From assembly GCA_902566925.1 (NCBI GenBank), contig CACFKO010000007.1, forward strand, positions 1-60,368: 60,368 nt of DNA, in the 5' to 3' direction. Positions 17,766 to 26,487 of this stretch are shown here, one piece after another (the stretch's first letter is position 1; each line of letters starts with the position of its first letter). The DNA is from an uncultured Pelagibacteraceae bacterium (GTDB taxonomy: Bacteria > Pseudomonadota > Alphaproteobacteria > Pelagibacterales > Pelagibacteraceae). A program made the position numbers and the translations under genes. The notes beneath the pieces were generated by a model, which saw only the letters and a program-made list of their open reading frames with translations, did no database searches and had not been told where the DNA came from.

Positions 17766-18602
17766 TCATTTATTATTTTTTGCTAGCTGCAAATTGTCAA
17801 TTTGTTTATTTTTTGCTAACATTTTTTCAAAAGTTATCTGTTTTGCTTCCCATTTTTTATAATCTTTTTCTTTATCTACTATTACCCGACCTCTCATAGC
17901 ATAATGTCCTGTTCCACAATATTCAGCACATAAAACCTCAAAATCTCCAGTTCTTGTTGGAGTTAGCCAGTAGTAAGTTATTGTCCCTGGAACCATATCC
18001 ATTTTCCCTCTAAATTGAGGAACGTAAAAATTATGAAGAACATCGATTGTTCTAAGTTCAAATTTAACTGGACGGTCTATAAGCAGATGAAGTTCTTGTC
18101 CGTCAACTAAGCGGTCATCTTTTCCATTAGGATCTTCTAAAATTAAACCAAACGGGTTATCATCATTAATATATTGAATATCTGTTTTTCCTAATATTCC
18201 ATCATCACCCGGCAATCTATATTTCCATCCCCATTGGTAGGCAAAAACTTCAACTTTGTATGCGTTTTCAGGAACAGTCACATAATTATTCCAAACCACT
18301 AAGCCTGGAGCTAGTAGAGCTGCAACTCCTATGGAGGTTATCCAAGTTAATCTACTTTCTAATTTTTTATCTTCAGGTTTGTATTCGGCTCTTCTGTCTT
18401 TACTATAACTATATTTCCAGACACAGTATGCAACAAAGAAACATATCGCTACAAATACAAAACCTGTAATCCAAAATGTTAAAATTATTGTATCATCCAT
18501 TCCACCCCAATTAGATGCAACTTCTGTCCACCACCATGGAGACCAGAAGTGAAAAGCAATTGATGCGATTGTAATTAAAAAAATACTAAGTGCGACTATC
18601 AT
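17766..18602 (-). CDS. coxB: Cytochrome c oxidase subunit II
   Basis: A 278-residue subunit that accepts electrons from cytochrome c through CuA. The CuA ligands are complete: His190 (VLHNFYVPQF), Cys225, Cys229, His233 and Met236 in CAEYCGTGHYAMRG. Hydrophobic stretches near residues 1-20, 38-62 and 86-108 anchor it. No fused cytochrome c domain follows the CuA domain. It lies one base after the upstream 86-residue gene and 23 bases before coxA. Confidence 0.96.
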   Translation of the reverse strand: MIVALSIFLITIASIAFHFWSPWWWTEVASNWGGMDDTIILTFWITGFVFVAICFFVAYCVWKYSYSKDRRAEYKPEDKKLESRLTWITSIGVAALLAPGLVVWNNYVTVPENAYKVEVFAYQWGWKYRLPGDDGILGKTDIQYINDDNPFGLILEDPNGKDDRLVDGQELHLLIDRPVKFELRTIDVLHNFYVPQFRGKMDMVPGTITYYWLTPTRTGDFEVLCAEYCGTGHYAMRGRVIVDKEKDYKKWEAKQITFEKMLAKNKQIDNLQLAKNNK

Positions 18603-18603
18603 T

Positions 18604-18864
18604 TTATGCGTTGCTTATAATAAAAATTCCTAAAAGGATAACGCCTGCAATAAGAATATGATTTCCTAGATCAATAAAACCCAGTTTCTTATTTTTTGGG
18701 TCGACTAGATCTTTCCATCTAAAAGGCGCTGCTTTTCTCTTAACAGCGATTTCTGCTTTGTTTTCATTTTTTTCCAATCTTAAAGATACTGAAAAGAAAA
18801 CAAAGTAAATGAATAGAACTAGAAAAATTACCAGCCCAAGCAATAGTGCGTAAGAAGTATTCAT
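18604..18864 (-). CDS. Unrecognised small membrane protein leading the cytochrome oxidase operon
   Basis: An 86-residue protein with two membrane helices, about 5-28 and 68-84. They flank a basic loop (EKNENKAEIAVKRKAAPFRWKD) that should be cytoplasmic. I do not recognise its family. It is the first gene of the cox operon, one base before coxB, so an accessory or assembly role is likely but not shown. The 96 bases upstream, to the rsmE stop, must hold the operon promoter; a TATATA run at 18880-18885 is a possible -10. Confidence 0.7.
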   Translation of the reverse strand: MNTSYALLLGLVIFLVLFIYFVFFSVSLRLEKNENKAEIAVKRKAAPFRWKDLVDPKNKKLGFIDLGNHILIAGVILLGIFIISNA

Positions 18865-18960
18865 AGTTTGAATTTACTATATATAAACATCTAATGCATG
18901 TTTAATAAGGTTTTGCGACACTTTTGCAAGGGTAAATTCTCCTTAAATTTAAAGGATAAA

Positions 18961-19680
18961 TTACCGAGAGTTTAAATTATAACTTAAAATTGTAGTTGCC
19001 GAGATTGCTGCTGTTTCAGCGCGTAAAATATTTTTGGCTAACGAAATAGAAGTTGTTTTTTTATGATCAACTATTAATTGTCTTTCGTTTTCCGAAAAAT
19101 CTCCCTCAGGCCCAATTAAAATGCAAATAGGATTTTTCTTATTTAAAATATTTTTTAAATTACTTGATTTACAGTCAATGTCACAAAATAAAAGATCTCC
19201 ATCGTTGGGGAATTTTTCTAAAAAATTATTTAATTTTTGAATTTTATGAATCTCGGGGACTGAAATTCTATTAGATTGTTCACTTGCTTCTCTTACGATT
19301 TTTTCTGCTCTTTCAATATTAATTTCTCTAACAACACTCCTTTCGCATAAAAGAGGGACAAATTTTTTTATTCCAAGTTCTGTAGTTTTTTGCAGCATCA
19401 TATCTTGGGGAATTTTTTTAATAGGTGAAAATGCTAACCATAAATTATTCTCTTCTTCTTTTGATCTTGATAATTTTTCAACTTTAAACTCTATTAAACC
19501 TTGATTATTAGCAAGGATACGAGTATCCCATTCGCCATTAAAAGAATTGAAAAGAGAAATTTTGTCACCTGCTTTTTTCCTAATAACATTAATAATATAA
19601 TGTGATTGGCTTTTTGAAAGTTTTGAAATAAGCCCAGTTTTTAATTCTTTAGAATAAAAAAGTCTTGCTTTTGAGGTCAT
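18961..19680 (-). CDS. rsmE: 16S rRNA (uracil1498-N3)-methyltransferase
   Basis: A 239-residue SPOUT-family methyltransferase that modifies the 30S subunit. The C-terminal knot carries ILIGPEGDFSENE and LAKNILRAETAAI, the RsmE SAM-binding motifs. The N-terminal PUA-like domain starts ARLFYSKEL. Its ATG is only 21 bases from the ATG of the divergent qor gene. Confidence 0.94.
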   Translation of the reverse strand: MTSKARLFYSKELKTGLISKLSKSQSHYIINVIRKKAGDKISLFNSFNGEWDTRILANNQGLIEFKVEKLSRSKEEENNLWLAFSPIKKIPQDMMLQKTTELGIKKFVPLLCERSVVREINIERAEKIVREASEQSNRISVPEIHKIQKLNNFLEKFPNDGDLLFCDIDCKSSNLKNILNKKNPICILIGPEGDFSENERQLIVDHKKTTSISLAKNILRAETAAISATTILSYNLNSR

Positions 19681-19701
19681 GAAGAATTTATATAAGCAAA
19701 A

Positions 19702-20682
19702 ATGGCAAAATCAATTATTATTAACAAACATGGTGGGCCAGAAGTTTTGGAGCTAGTGGATACTAAGGTCAGTTCTCCGGGCTCAAATCATATTAGAATT
19801 AAAAACAAAGCTATTGGTTTAAATTTTATAGATACTTATCATAGATCTGGTCTTTACCCAATTAAACTGCCTTGTGGTTTAGGAATGGAAGGAGCAGGAG
19901 TTGTTGAAGAAATTGGTTCTGAAGTAAAAAAATTTAACATAGGTGATAATGTAGCTTATGCATCTCCACCTTTAGGTTCGTATTCTGATGAAAGAATTAT
20001 ACCAGAAAAAATTGCCGTCAAAATACCAGATGGAATAACTCATAAAATTGCTGCAAGTATAATGACAAAAGGACTAACGGTACATTATCTTTTATTTAAA
20101 ACCTACAAGGCTAAAGCTGGTGAAATAATTCTCTTTCATGCAGCGGCAGGGGGTGTTGGTCAAATTTTTTGCCAATGGGCAAAAAGTATAGGATGTAAAG
20201 TAATTGGCACTGTTGGTTCAGATAACAAAATTGATACTGCAAAAAAAAATGGTTGTGATTTTGTTATCAACTACAATAAGGAAAGCTTTGATAAAAAAGT
20301 TTTAGAAATAACTGAAAACAAAGGAATTAGTGTTGTTTACGATGGTGTAGGTAAAGATACTTTTGAAAAATCAATTAATTGTTTGAGACCAAGAGGAATG
20401 ATGGTTTCATTTGGGAATTCATCTGGAGCTTTAGACCCAATAGATGTAAAAAAATACATAGCTGCAAAAAGTCTTTTTTTTACAAGGCCAGGGCTTACAC
20501 ACTATGCTTCAGCAAGAAATGAACTTGAGGAAGCAGCGGCTTCACTATTTGATGCGGTAAAATATGGTAAAGTAAAAGTGAAAATTTTTAAGGAATATGC
20601 TCTGTCACAGGCAAGGAAAGCCCATGAAGATCTTGGAGCAAGAAAAATTATAGGTCCAGCATTATTAATCCCAAATGAATAA
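19702..20682 (+). CDS. qor: NADPH:quinone oxidoreductase, zeta-crystallin type
   Basis: A 326-residue zinc-free member of the medium-chain dehydrogenase superfamily. The N-terminal GroES-like domain carries KAIGLNFIDTYHRSGLYP and LGMEGAGVVEE. The NADP Rossmann motif is in HAAAGGVGQIFCQWAK (about residue 149). These match Qor, which reduces quinones or enones. The physiological substrate cannot be read from sequence. It overlaps the following DUF1289 gene by 8 bases. Confidence 0.92.
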   Translation: MAKSIIINKHGGPEVLELVDTKVSSPGSNHIRIKNKAIGLNFIDTYHRSGLYPIKLPCGLGMEGAGVVEEIGSEVKKFNIGDNVAYASPPLGSYSDERIIPEKIAVKIPDGITHKIAASIMTKGLTVHYLLFKTYKAKAGEIILFHAAAGGVGQIFCQWAKSIGCKVIGTVGSDNKIDTAKKNGCDFVINYNKESFDKKVLEITENKGISVVYDGVGKDTFEKSINCLRPRGMMVSFGNSSGALDPIDVKKYIAAKSLFFTRPGLTHYASARNELEEAAASLFDAVKYGKVKVKIFKEYALSQARKAHEDLGARKIIGPALLIPNE

Positions 20683-20935
20683 TATAAAAATAATAAGTCC
20701 TTGCATTAGTATATGCAAAAGTGACTCTTCAAATGGCTATTGTTTTGGTTGTGCTAGAACTGATGAAGAAAAAAAAATATGGAAAAATCCAAATACAACA
20801 AATGAGTGGAAAAAAGAAAATTTAGATATTCTAATCAAAAGAATGAATGGTTCTCAACTTAAAACTTTCGAACAATCCTATAAAGAAAAAATTGAATTTG
20901 GAAAATTAGTTTATTCCAAAAATTTAAAGAAATAA
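20675..20935 (+). CDS. DUF1289 family protein
   Basis: An 86-residue protein whose N-terminus SPCISICKSDSSNGYCFGCARTDEE has the four-cysteine pattern (PCxxxC...CxGCxR) of DUF1289 proteins. Four cysteines suggest metal or iron-sulfur binding, not demonstrated here. It overlaps qor (8 bases) upstream and the end of a convergent membrane protein gene (12 bases) downstream. Confidence 0.85.
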   Translation: MNNIKIISPCISICKSDSSNGYCFGCARTDEEKKIWKNPNTTNEWKKENLDILIKRMNGSQLKTFEQSYKEKIEFGKLVYSKNLKK

Positions 20936-21115
20936 CCATAGAATTAATCCTACAATAGCTAGTATGAGTATTAGTATTCTTATACCAAAAAGATATTTAG
21001 TTAAGCTTTTAGATCCCTCTATATCTTTTTTCTTTCCTGCGCCTAATCTGATAACAAGATAAAATGCCAGTAGTAGAATTAATATGATTATAAGTATAAC
21101 TGGTTTGCTAAACAT
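20924..21115 (-). CDS. Small two-helix membrane protein (63 aa)
   Basis: A 63-residue protein with membrane helices at about 5-24 and 45-62, joined by a basic and polar loop (GAGKKKDIEGSK). I cannot name the family; the shape resembles the twin-helix DUF2909-like proteins. It is the third gene of a compact minus-strand set with the 33-residue and DUF2721 genes (gaps 2 and 5 bases). The 3' end overlaps the DUF1289 gene on the other strand. Confidence 0.66.
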   Translation of the reverse strand: MFSKPVILIIILILLLAFYLVIRLGAGKKKDIEGSKSLTKYLFGIRILILILAIVGLILWLFL

Positions 21116-21117
21116 AA

Positions 21118-21219
21118 TTAATTTGAGGTTAATATAATAGGCAAAAACAGACCCAAAGCATACAAAAGAATTATTACTACTGAAGCAATTATAAAGGCTC
21201 TTATCGCATTAATTTTCAT
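21118..21219 (-). CDS. Tiny single-pass membrane protein (33 aa)
   Basis: An ATG at 21219-21217 opens a 33-codon frame ending TAA at 21120-21118. It sits 5 bases after the stop of the DUF2721 gene and 2 bases before the ATG of the 63-residue gene, filling the gap exactly. The peptide starts MKINAIRAF and has one strong helix, IIASVVIILLYALGLFLPIIL. Tight spacing and the hydrophobic helix argue for a real gene, but the length gives weak statistics. Confidence 0.55.
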   Translation of the reverse strand: MKINAIRAFIIASVVIILLYALGLFLPIILTSN

Positions 21220-21224
21220 TAGTA

Positions 21225-21629
21225 TTACTTCTCATCAATTTTCATATCAGACAAATGTAATTTTAACGCATGTGTTGAAAGAAAAATTTCAAATAAAAAT
21301 AATAGTATTGATATTATCATTGATATACAGCAAGTGGCAAATATTAGTCTGGCAAGGAAAACTGTCTCTAAATATAATCCAAGCACTGTAAGCATATTAA
21401 ATAAAAATCCCAAACTTGCAGCACCAATGGCATATTTTAAATAATTGATTCTTTGATTTAAATTCTTTAACTGTTTTTTCCATTCAGGTGGGATGTGTTT
21501 TTCAAAAACATGTTCGTCATGGAGCTTTCTGATCAATGCACTTAGTGTATGAAACCTATTGCTATAAACTGTCATTATAAGGGGTATAGCCGGAAACATT
21601 AAAGCAGTAACAGTGTAATCTATGTTCAT
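21225..21629 (-). CDS. DUF2721 family membrane protein
   Basis: A 134-residue protein with three likely membrane helices (about 5-20, 68-90 and 94-118). The amphipathic segment NRFHTLSALIRKLHDEH is the best-conserved feature of DUF2721 proteins. Its function is unknown. It begins 49 bases from the divergent ubiA start and heads the small membrane-protein set. Confidence 0.78.
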   Translation of the reverse strand: MNIDYTVTALMFPAIPLIMTVYSNRFHTLSALIRKLHDEHVFEKHIPPEWKKQLKNLNQRINYLKYAIGAASLGFLFNMLTVLGLYLETVFLARLIFATCCISMIISILLFLFEIFLSTHALKLHLSDMKIDEK

Positions 21630-21678
21630 ATCGAATCGAATTGATTATGTATTTAGTGTTTGATATTTACAAGAAATA

Positions 21679-22548
21679 ATGATGTCCGTACATCTTAAAA
21701 ATTTCATTAATGTCACAAGATTAAACAAACCTATTGGCTTTCTTTTGCTTTTTTGGCCATGTGCTTGGGGATTGTCTTTAGCTTACTATTTTGAAAAAAA
21801 TGCTGATACCTTTCTTTATTATCTTTTTCTTTTTTTCTGTGGATCAGTATTAATGAGAAGTGCTGGGTGTATAGTGAATGACATTGTGGATGAAAAAATT
21901 GATAGAGAAGTCTTTCGAACAAAAAATAGGCCGATTGCTTCTGGATCTCTAAATAAAAATTTGGCGTGGTTTTATATTTTAGTTTTGTGCTCATTAGCTT
22001 TTATCGTTCTAATTCAGTTTAATTTGTTAACTATATATCTTGGGATTTTCTCAATGGTATTTGCATTTAGCTATCCATTTATGAAAAGATTCACATACTG
22101 GCCACAGTTATTCTTGGGATTTACATTTAATTGGGGAATAATAATGGCTTGGACCGCTATAGTAAATGAGATCACCTACTTACCAATACTTCTTTATGTT
22201 GGAGCCATATTTTGGACACTAGGCTATGACACGATTTATGGATTACAAGATGCGTCTGATGATGAGGTGATAGGAGTGAAATCTACATCGATCAAGTTTA
22301 AGAATAATCTTAATTTGTTTTTAGCTGGATCTTATATTATTAGTTCAGTATTTCTGCTTTTTGTGATTATAAATTTAGAAATAAATTATTTTACAATATT
22401 TTTTTTACTTTTTATGTGTAGTCTTTTTTATCAAATAAAAATTTGTGATCCTAAAAACTCCACCGCATGTTTAAAAGCTTTCAAATTAAATAATTTATCA
22501 GGTATGTTCATTTTCTTAACTATTTATCTAACAGCTCTAATTAATTAA
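21679..22548 (+). CDS. ubiA: 4-hydroxybenzoate polyprenyltransferase
   Basis: A 289-residue membrane prenyltransferase that attaches the polyprenyl tail to 4-hydroxybenzoate in ubiquinone synthesis. The first aspartate motif, NDIVDEKID, is at residues 67-75, followed by RTKNRPIASG. The second is YGLQDASDDE. Both match UbiA rather than heme O synthase. Two adjacent ATG codons (21679 and 21682) could serve as start. It shares one base (TAATG) with msbA. Confidence 0.95.
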   Translation: MMSVHLKNFINVTRLNKPIGFLLLFWPCAWGLSLAYYFEKNADTFLYYLFLFFCGSVLMRSAGCIVNDIVDEKIDREVFRTKNRPIASGSLNKNLAWFYILVLCSLAFIVLIQFNLLTIYLGIFSMVFAFSYPFMKRFTYWPQLFLGFTFNWGIIMAWTAIVNEITYLPILLYVGAIFWTLGYDTIYGLQDASDDEVIGVKSTSIKFKNNLNLFLAGSYIISSVFLLFVIINLEINYFTIFFLLFMCSLFYQIKICDPKNSTACLKAFKLNNLSGMFIFLTIYLTALIN

Positions 22549-24290
22549 TGGAATTAAAAAAAGTTATATCAAATATTAAAAGGCTTTATAAAAATTATGT
22601 AAAAAAACGTTTGTGGAGAGTATTTGCTGCATTATTTTTTTCTGTGATTATAGCTGGAACTACATCGGCCATAGCTTGGTTATTAGATCCGGCTGTAAAA
22701 AAAATATTCATAGATAACGATAGAACCTTTGCAATAGTTATACCAATTTTTATAGTTGTGGTATTTGCTGCAAAGGGTGCTTCGCTTTACTGGGCTAGAA
22801 ATCTAATACTTGTTCTGGGATTTAGGGTAGTGCAAGAAATACAAGGTCAAATGGCTGGGCATGTTTTGTTGTCCGACACCCAGAGCATTGAATCAAAACA
22901 CAGTGGAAGATACATAGCTAGTTTCATGTATGATGTTGCTCAAATCCAAACCCTTATAAGCACTGGAATTTTAAATTTAATGAAAGATACATTAACTCTA
23001 ATAACTTTGCTTGTAGTAATGTTTTATCAAAATTGGAAGTTAGCATTATTTTCAATGCTAATTATGCCGCTAGCAGCAATTTTTGCAAAATCACTCGGTA
23101 AAAGAATGGGTAAAGCAACTACTGCTGGCGCGGAGTCTACAGCAAGTTTTGCAACACTTCTAACTGAGATACTAAAAGGATCTAAAATAATTAAAATTTA
23201 TCAAAAAGAAAAAATGGAGGAAGAAAAATCTAAATTAACGATCAAAGATGTGGCTGATAAACAAATTAAAATTGGAAAAATCATGATTAGAGCAACACCA
23301 ATAATGGAAACACTCACAGGTTTGATGATAGCTGGTTTCATTTACTTTGCAGGCTTCCTTATTGCAAAAGGAGAAATAGGTATAAATAATTTTTTCTCTT
23401 TTTTGGCAGCAATGATGTTGTCTTATCAGCCAGTAAGGTCTCTTGCTACCCTTAACATGGCAGTTTATCAAGGTACCACTGCGGCAGAAAGAGTTTTTAA
23501 AATATTAGACGAAAAAATAGAAATAGCAGACCAAAAAAAATTGCCAGAGCTAAAAATAAAAGATGCTGAGATACAATTTAAGAATGTAAACTTTCAGTAT
23601 AAATCAGGAAAAGATAGCGCTGTAAAAAATATCAATCTAAACATTGATGGTGGAAAAGTTACTGCGTTAGTGGGGCACAGTGGTGCAGGTAAAAGCACTA
23701 TAATGAATCTAATTCCTAGATTCTACCAACAACAAGAAGGTAGTATATTTATTGATGGACAAAAAATTGATGAAGTTTCACTTTATTCTCTTAGAAATAA
23801 GATTTCTTTGGTTAGTCAAGAAATAGTTTTGTTTGATGACAGTGTTAAAAATAATATCAAATATGCAAAACTCGATGCAACAGAAAGTGAAATAAAGAAT
23901 GCTTGTGAGTTAGCTGCATCAACTGAATTTATCGATGAACTACCAGAAAAATATGAGACAGTTATTGGGGAAAATGGCGTACGTTTGTCGGGAGGCCAAA
24001 AACAAAGAATATCAATTGCCAGAGCTATACTCAAAAATTCTCCCATTATTTTATTAGATGAAGCTACATCATCATTGGATTCTGAATCGGAGGCAAAAGT
24101 TCAAAATGCTATATTTAACTTAACCAAAAATAAAACAACTTTAGTAATTGCTCACAGACTATCCACAATAAAAAGAGCAGATAAAATTATCGTCATGAAA
24201 AATGGTTTGATGGTTGGATCAGGCAAGCATGAAGAACTACTAAAAAAATCAAAAGATTATGAGAATCTTTACAGCAAACAAGTAGTCTAA
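22548..24290 (+). CDS. msbA: Lipid A export ABC transporter, MsbA-like
   Basis: A 580-residue fused transporter with six membrane helices in the first 310 residues and a C-terminal ATPase. Walker A is GHSGAGKST (about residue 375), the signature is RLSGGQKQRISIARA, and Walker B is IILLDEATSSLDSE. The gene is followed by waaA, lpxK and lpxL, all lipid A genes, so flipping of core lipid A across the inner membrane is the likely job. Other lipid or drug exporters share this fold. Confidence 0.9.
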   Translation: MELKKVISNIKRLYKNYVKKRLWRVFAALFFSVIIAGTTSAIAWLLDPAVKKIFIDNDRTFAIVIPIFIVVVFAAKGASLYWARNLILVLGFRVVQEIQGQMAGHVLLSDTQSIESKHSGRYIASFMYDVAQIQTLISTGILNLMKDTLTLITLLVVMFYQNWKLALFSMLIMPLAAIFAKSLGKRMGKATTAGAESTASFATLLTEILKGSKIIKIYQKEKMEEEKSKLTIKDVADKQIKIGKIMIRATPIMETLTGLMIAGFIYFAGFLIAKGEIGINNFFSFLAAMMLSYQPVRSLATLNMAVYQGTTAAERVFKILDEKIEIADQKKLPELKIKDAEIQFKNVNFQYKSGKDSAVKNINLNIDGGKVTALVGHSGAGKSTIMNLIPRFYQQQEGSIFIDGQKIDEVSLYSLRNKISLVSQEIVLFDDSVKNNIKYAKLDATESEIKNACELAASTEFIDELPEKYETVIGENGVRLSGGQKQRISIARAILKNSPIILLDEATSSLDSESEAKVQNAIFNLTKNKTTLVIAHRLSTIKRADKIIVMKNGLMVGSGKHEELLKKSKDYENLYSKQVV

Positions 24291-24295
24291 TTATT

Positions 24296-25561
24296 ATGTT
24301 GAGAGTTTTATATAACATCTTAATTACAATTTTTTATCTTCCTTATTTTTTTATAATTATTTTTCGAAGATTTTTAGGAAAAGAACATAAATTAAAGTTT
24401 AGAGAAAAGATTTTGCCACAAAAGATCAATAGACCAGAGGGTTATTTATTCTGGTTTCATGTGGCTAGTATAGGAGAATTGATGAGTATTCTTCCCTTCA
24501 TTGATTTTTTTTTAAAAAAAAATTCGAAATATAATTTTTTAATTACAACTGTTACTCTAAGTTCATTTAATGAGTTAAAAAAAATATATGAAAATAATAA
24601 TAGAGTTTTTCATCAATTTCTTCCTTATGATTCTAAGTCATTAATTAATAATTTTTTTAATAATTGGAAACCTGATCTTGTCTCTTTTGTAGATTCTGAA
24701 GTCTGGCCTAATTTTTTTCTAAAAATTAAGAGTAAAAATCTACCTTTTATTCTTTTAAACGCGAGAATAACAAAAAAAAGTTTTAATAGGTGGTCCTTGG
24801 TTAAAGATTTTGCATCTCAATTATTTGGTTCGTTGTCAGTATCTATTTCCGCAAACAAAGAAACTATAAATTATCTTAATTATTTTAAAACTAAGAAAAT
24901 AAAATATTTTGGAAATATTAAATTTTGTTCATCAATTAAAAGTTTGAAAAAATTTGAGAACGATCAATTTAATCAAATTTCAAAAAAGAGTTGGTGCGCG
25001 GTAAGCATACATCCGGGCGAAGAGATATTTTGTGGCAAAGTTCATAAAATCTTAAAAAAATCTCATAGTGAAGTAATGACTATAATAATTCCAAGGCACA
25101 TAAACAGGTTAAAAAAAATATCATCAAATTTAAAAAATATGGGACTCAAAGTTCAAATTAAAAATGAAAATGACCCAATTGAAAAATCAACTGAAGTTGT
25201 ATTGGTTAACTATTATGGATCTGTCACAAAATACCTTAATAAAATTAAACAAGTATTCTTTGGAAAATCTCTTTTGGTGAAATTAAAAAGGGCTGGCGGC
25301 CAAAATCCTATAGATGCAGCAAAAATGGGGTGTCGTATATTTCACGGTCCATACATTTATAATTTTCAAGAAATTTATGACTACTTAAATAGCCAAAAGA
25401 TTTCTGAAGAGATCAATAAACCAGAAATTTTGGCAGAAAAATTAATAAAAAACTTTAATTCTAGTTTTAAAGAAAACAATGAAAACCAAGAAAAACTAAA
25501 TAATTATAGTGATAGAATTTTTAAAAATGTTATTGATGAATATAATAAATTTATCACATGA
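24296..25561 (+). CDS. waaA: 3-deoxy-D-manno-octulosonic acid (Kdo) transferase
   Basis: A 421-residue glycosyltransferase that adds Kdo to lipid A precursor. It has an N-terminal membrane anchor, then WFHVASIGELMSILPF (acceptor and catalytic Glu region) and the later SIHPGEE and GSVTKYLNKIKQVFFGKSL segments of the WaaA family. CMP-Kdo would be supplied by kdsB, also in the window at 48477-49211. It overlaps lpxK by 4 bases. Confidence 0.93.
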   Translation: MLRVLYNILITIFYLPYFFIIIFRRFLGKEHKLKFREKILPQKINRPEGYLFWFHVASIGELMSILPFIDFFLKKNSKYNFLITTVTLSSFNELKKIYENNNRVFHQFLPYDSKSLINNFFNNWKPDLVSFVDSEVWPNFFLKIKSKNLPFILLNARITKKSFNRWSLVKDFASQLFGSLSVSISANKETINYLNYFKTKKIKYFGNIKFCSSIKSLKKFENDQFNQISKKSWCAVSIHPGEEIFCGKVHKILKKSHSEVMTIIIPRHINRLKKISSNLKNMGLKVQIKNENDPIEKSTEVVLVNYYGSVTKYLNKIKQVFFGKSLLVKLKRAGGQNPIDAAKMGCRIFHGPYIYNFQEIYDYLNSQKISEEINKPEILAEKLIKNFNSSFKENNENQEKLNNYSDRIFKNVIDEYNKFIT

Positions 25562-26487
25562 AAATGAAAAAACCTAAATTTTGGGATAAAAAATATCACA
25601 CATTTTTTTCAATAATTTTATTGCCAATATCTTTTTTTTATCGAATCATAGTTTCAGTAAAAAAAATTACTACCACTAAGAAAGAATTTACCATACCAAT
25701 AATATGTATTGGAAATATCTATATTGGAGGCACTGGGAAGACACCTTTGTCTATGAAAATATGGGAAATATTTAAAAATGAAAAAAAACCAGTAATTATA
25801 AAAAAAAATTATAAAAATCACAAAGATGAAATAGAGCTAATTAAAAAATATAGTAAGATTATAACATCCGAAAAAAGAAGTGAAGGAATAAACCTTGCAA
25901 TAGAAAAGAAATTTGATTTAGCAATATTGGATGATGGTTACCAAGATTTTGAAATTAAAAAAAATATAAATATAATTTGCTTTAATAGTCAACAGGGAAT
26001 TGGAAATGGACAAACCATTCCTTCTGGACCCCTTAGAGAAAAATTAGACTCTTTAAAAAACTGTCAAATTGTTTTTATTAATGGAAAAAAGAACCTAGAG
26101 TTTGAGGACAAACTAAAAAAATATAATAATAAATTAACTTTTTTTTATTTTAACTATTATGTTAAAAATTTAAATGAATTTAAAAATAGGAAATTAATCT
26201 CTTTTGCTGGAATAGGAAATCCAGAAAATTTTTTTAAATTATTGAAAGAAAATCACTTAAATATAATTAAAGAAATAGATTTTCCCGATCACTACGAGTA
26301 TACACAGAAAGACCTTGAGAATCTGTCAGATTTAGAAAAAAAATATAATGCTAAACTGGTAACTACAGAAAAAGATTACTTAAGAATAAGTTCTTTTAAT
26401 AGACGTAGATTTGGGATGATACCAATAAAAGTAAATATTGATAACCAAGAAAAATTTATTCAGATAATTAAAAAATTTATAAAATGA
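25558..26487 (+). CDS. lpxK: Tetraacyldisaccharide 4'-kinase
   Basis: A 309-residue membrane-bound kinase that phosphorylates the 4' position of the lipid A disaccharide. The P-loop is GGTGKTP (residues 57-63) within the segment ICIGNIYIGGTGKTP, typical of LpxK. The DDGYQ motif (LAILDDGYQDF) and the PSGPLRE segment are also LpxK markers. It overlaps waaA and lpxL by 4 bases each. Confidence 0.95.
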   Translation: MKMKKPKFWDKKYHTFFSIILLPISFFYRIIVSVKKITTTKKEFTIPIICIGNIYIGGTGKTPLSMKIWEIFKNEKKPVIIKKNYKNHKDEIELIKKYSKIITSEKRSEGINLAIEKKFDLAILDDGYQDFEIKKNINIICFNSQQGIGNGQTIPSGPLREKLDSLKNCQIVFINGKKNLEFEDKLKKYNNKLTFFYFNYYVKNLNEFKNRKLISFAGIGNPENFFKLLKENHLNIIKEIDFPDHYEYTQKDLENLSDLEKKYNAKLVTTEKDYLRISSFNRRRFGMIPIKVNIDNQEKFIQIIKKFIK

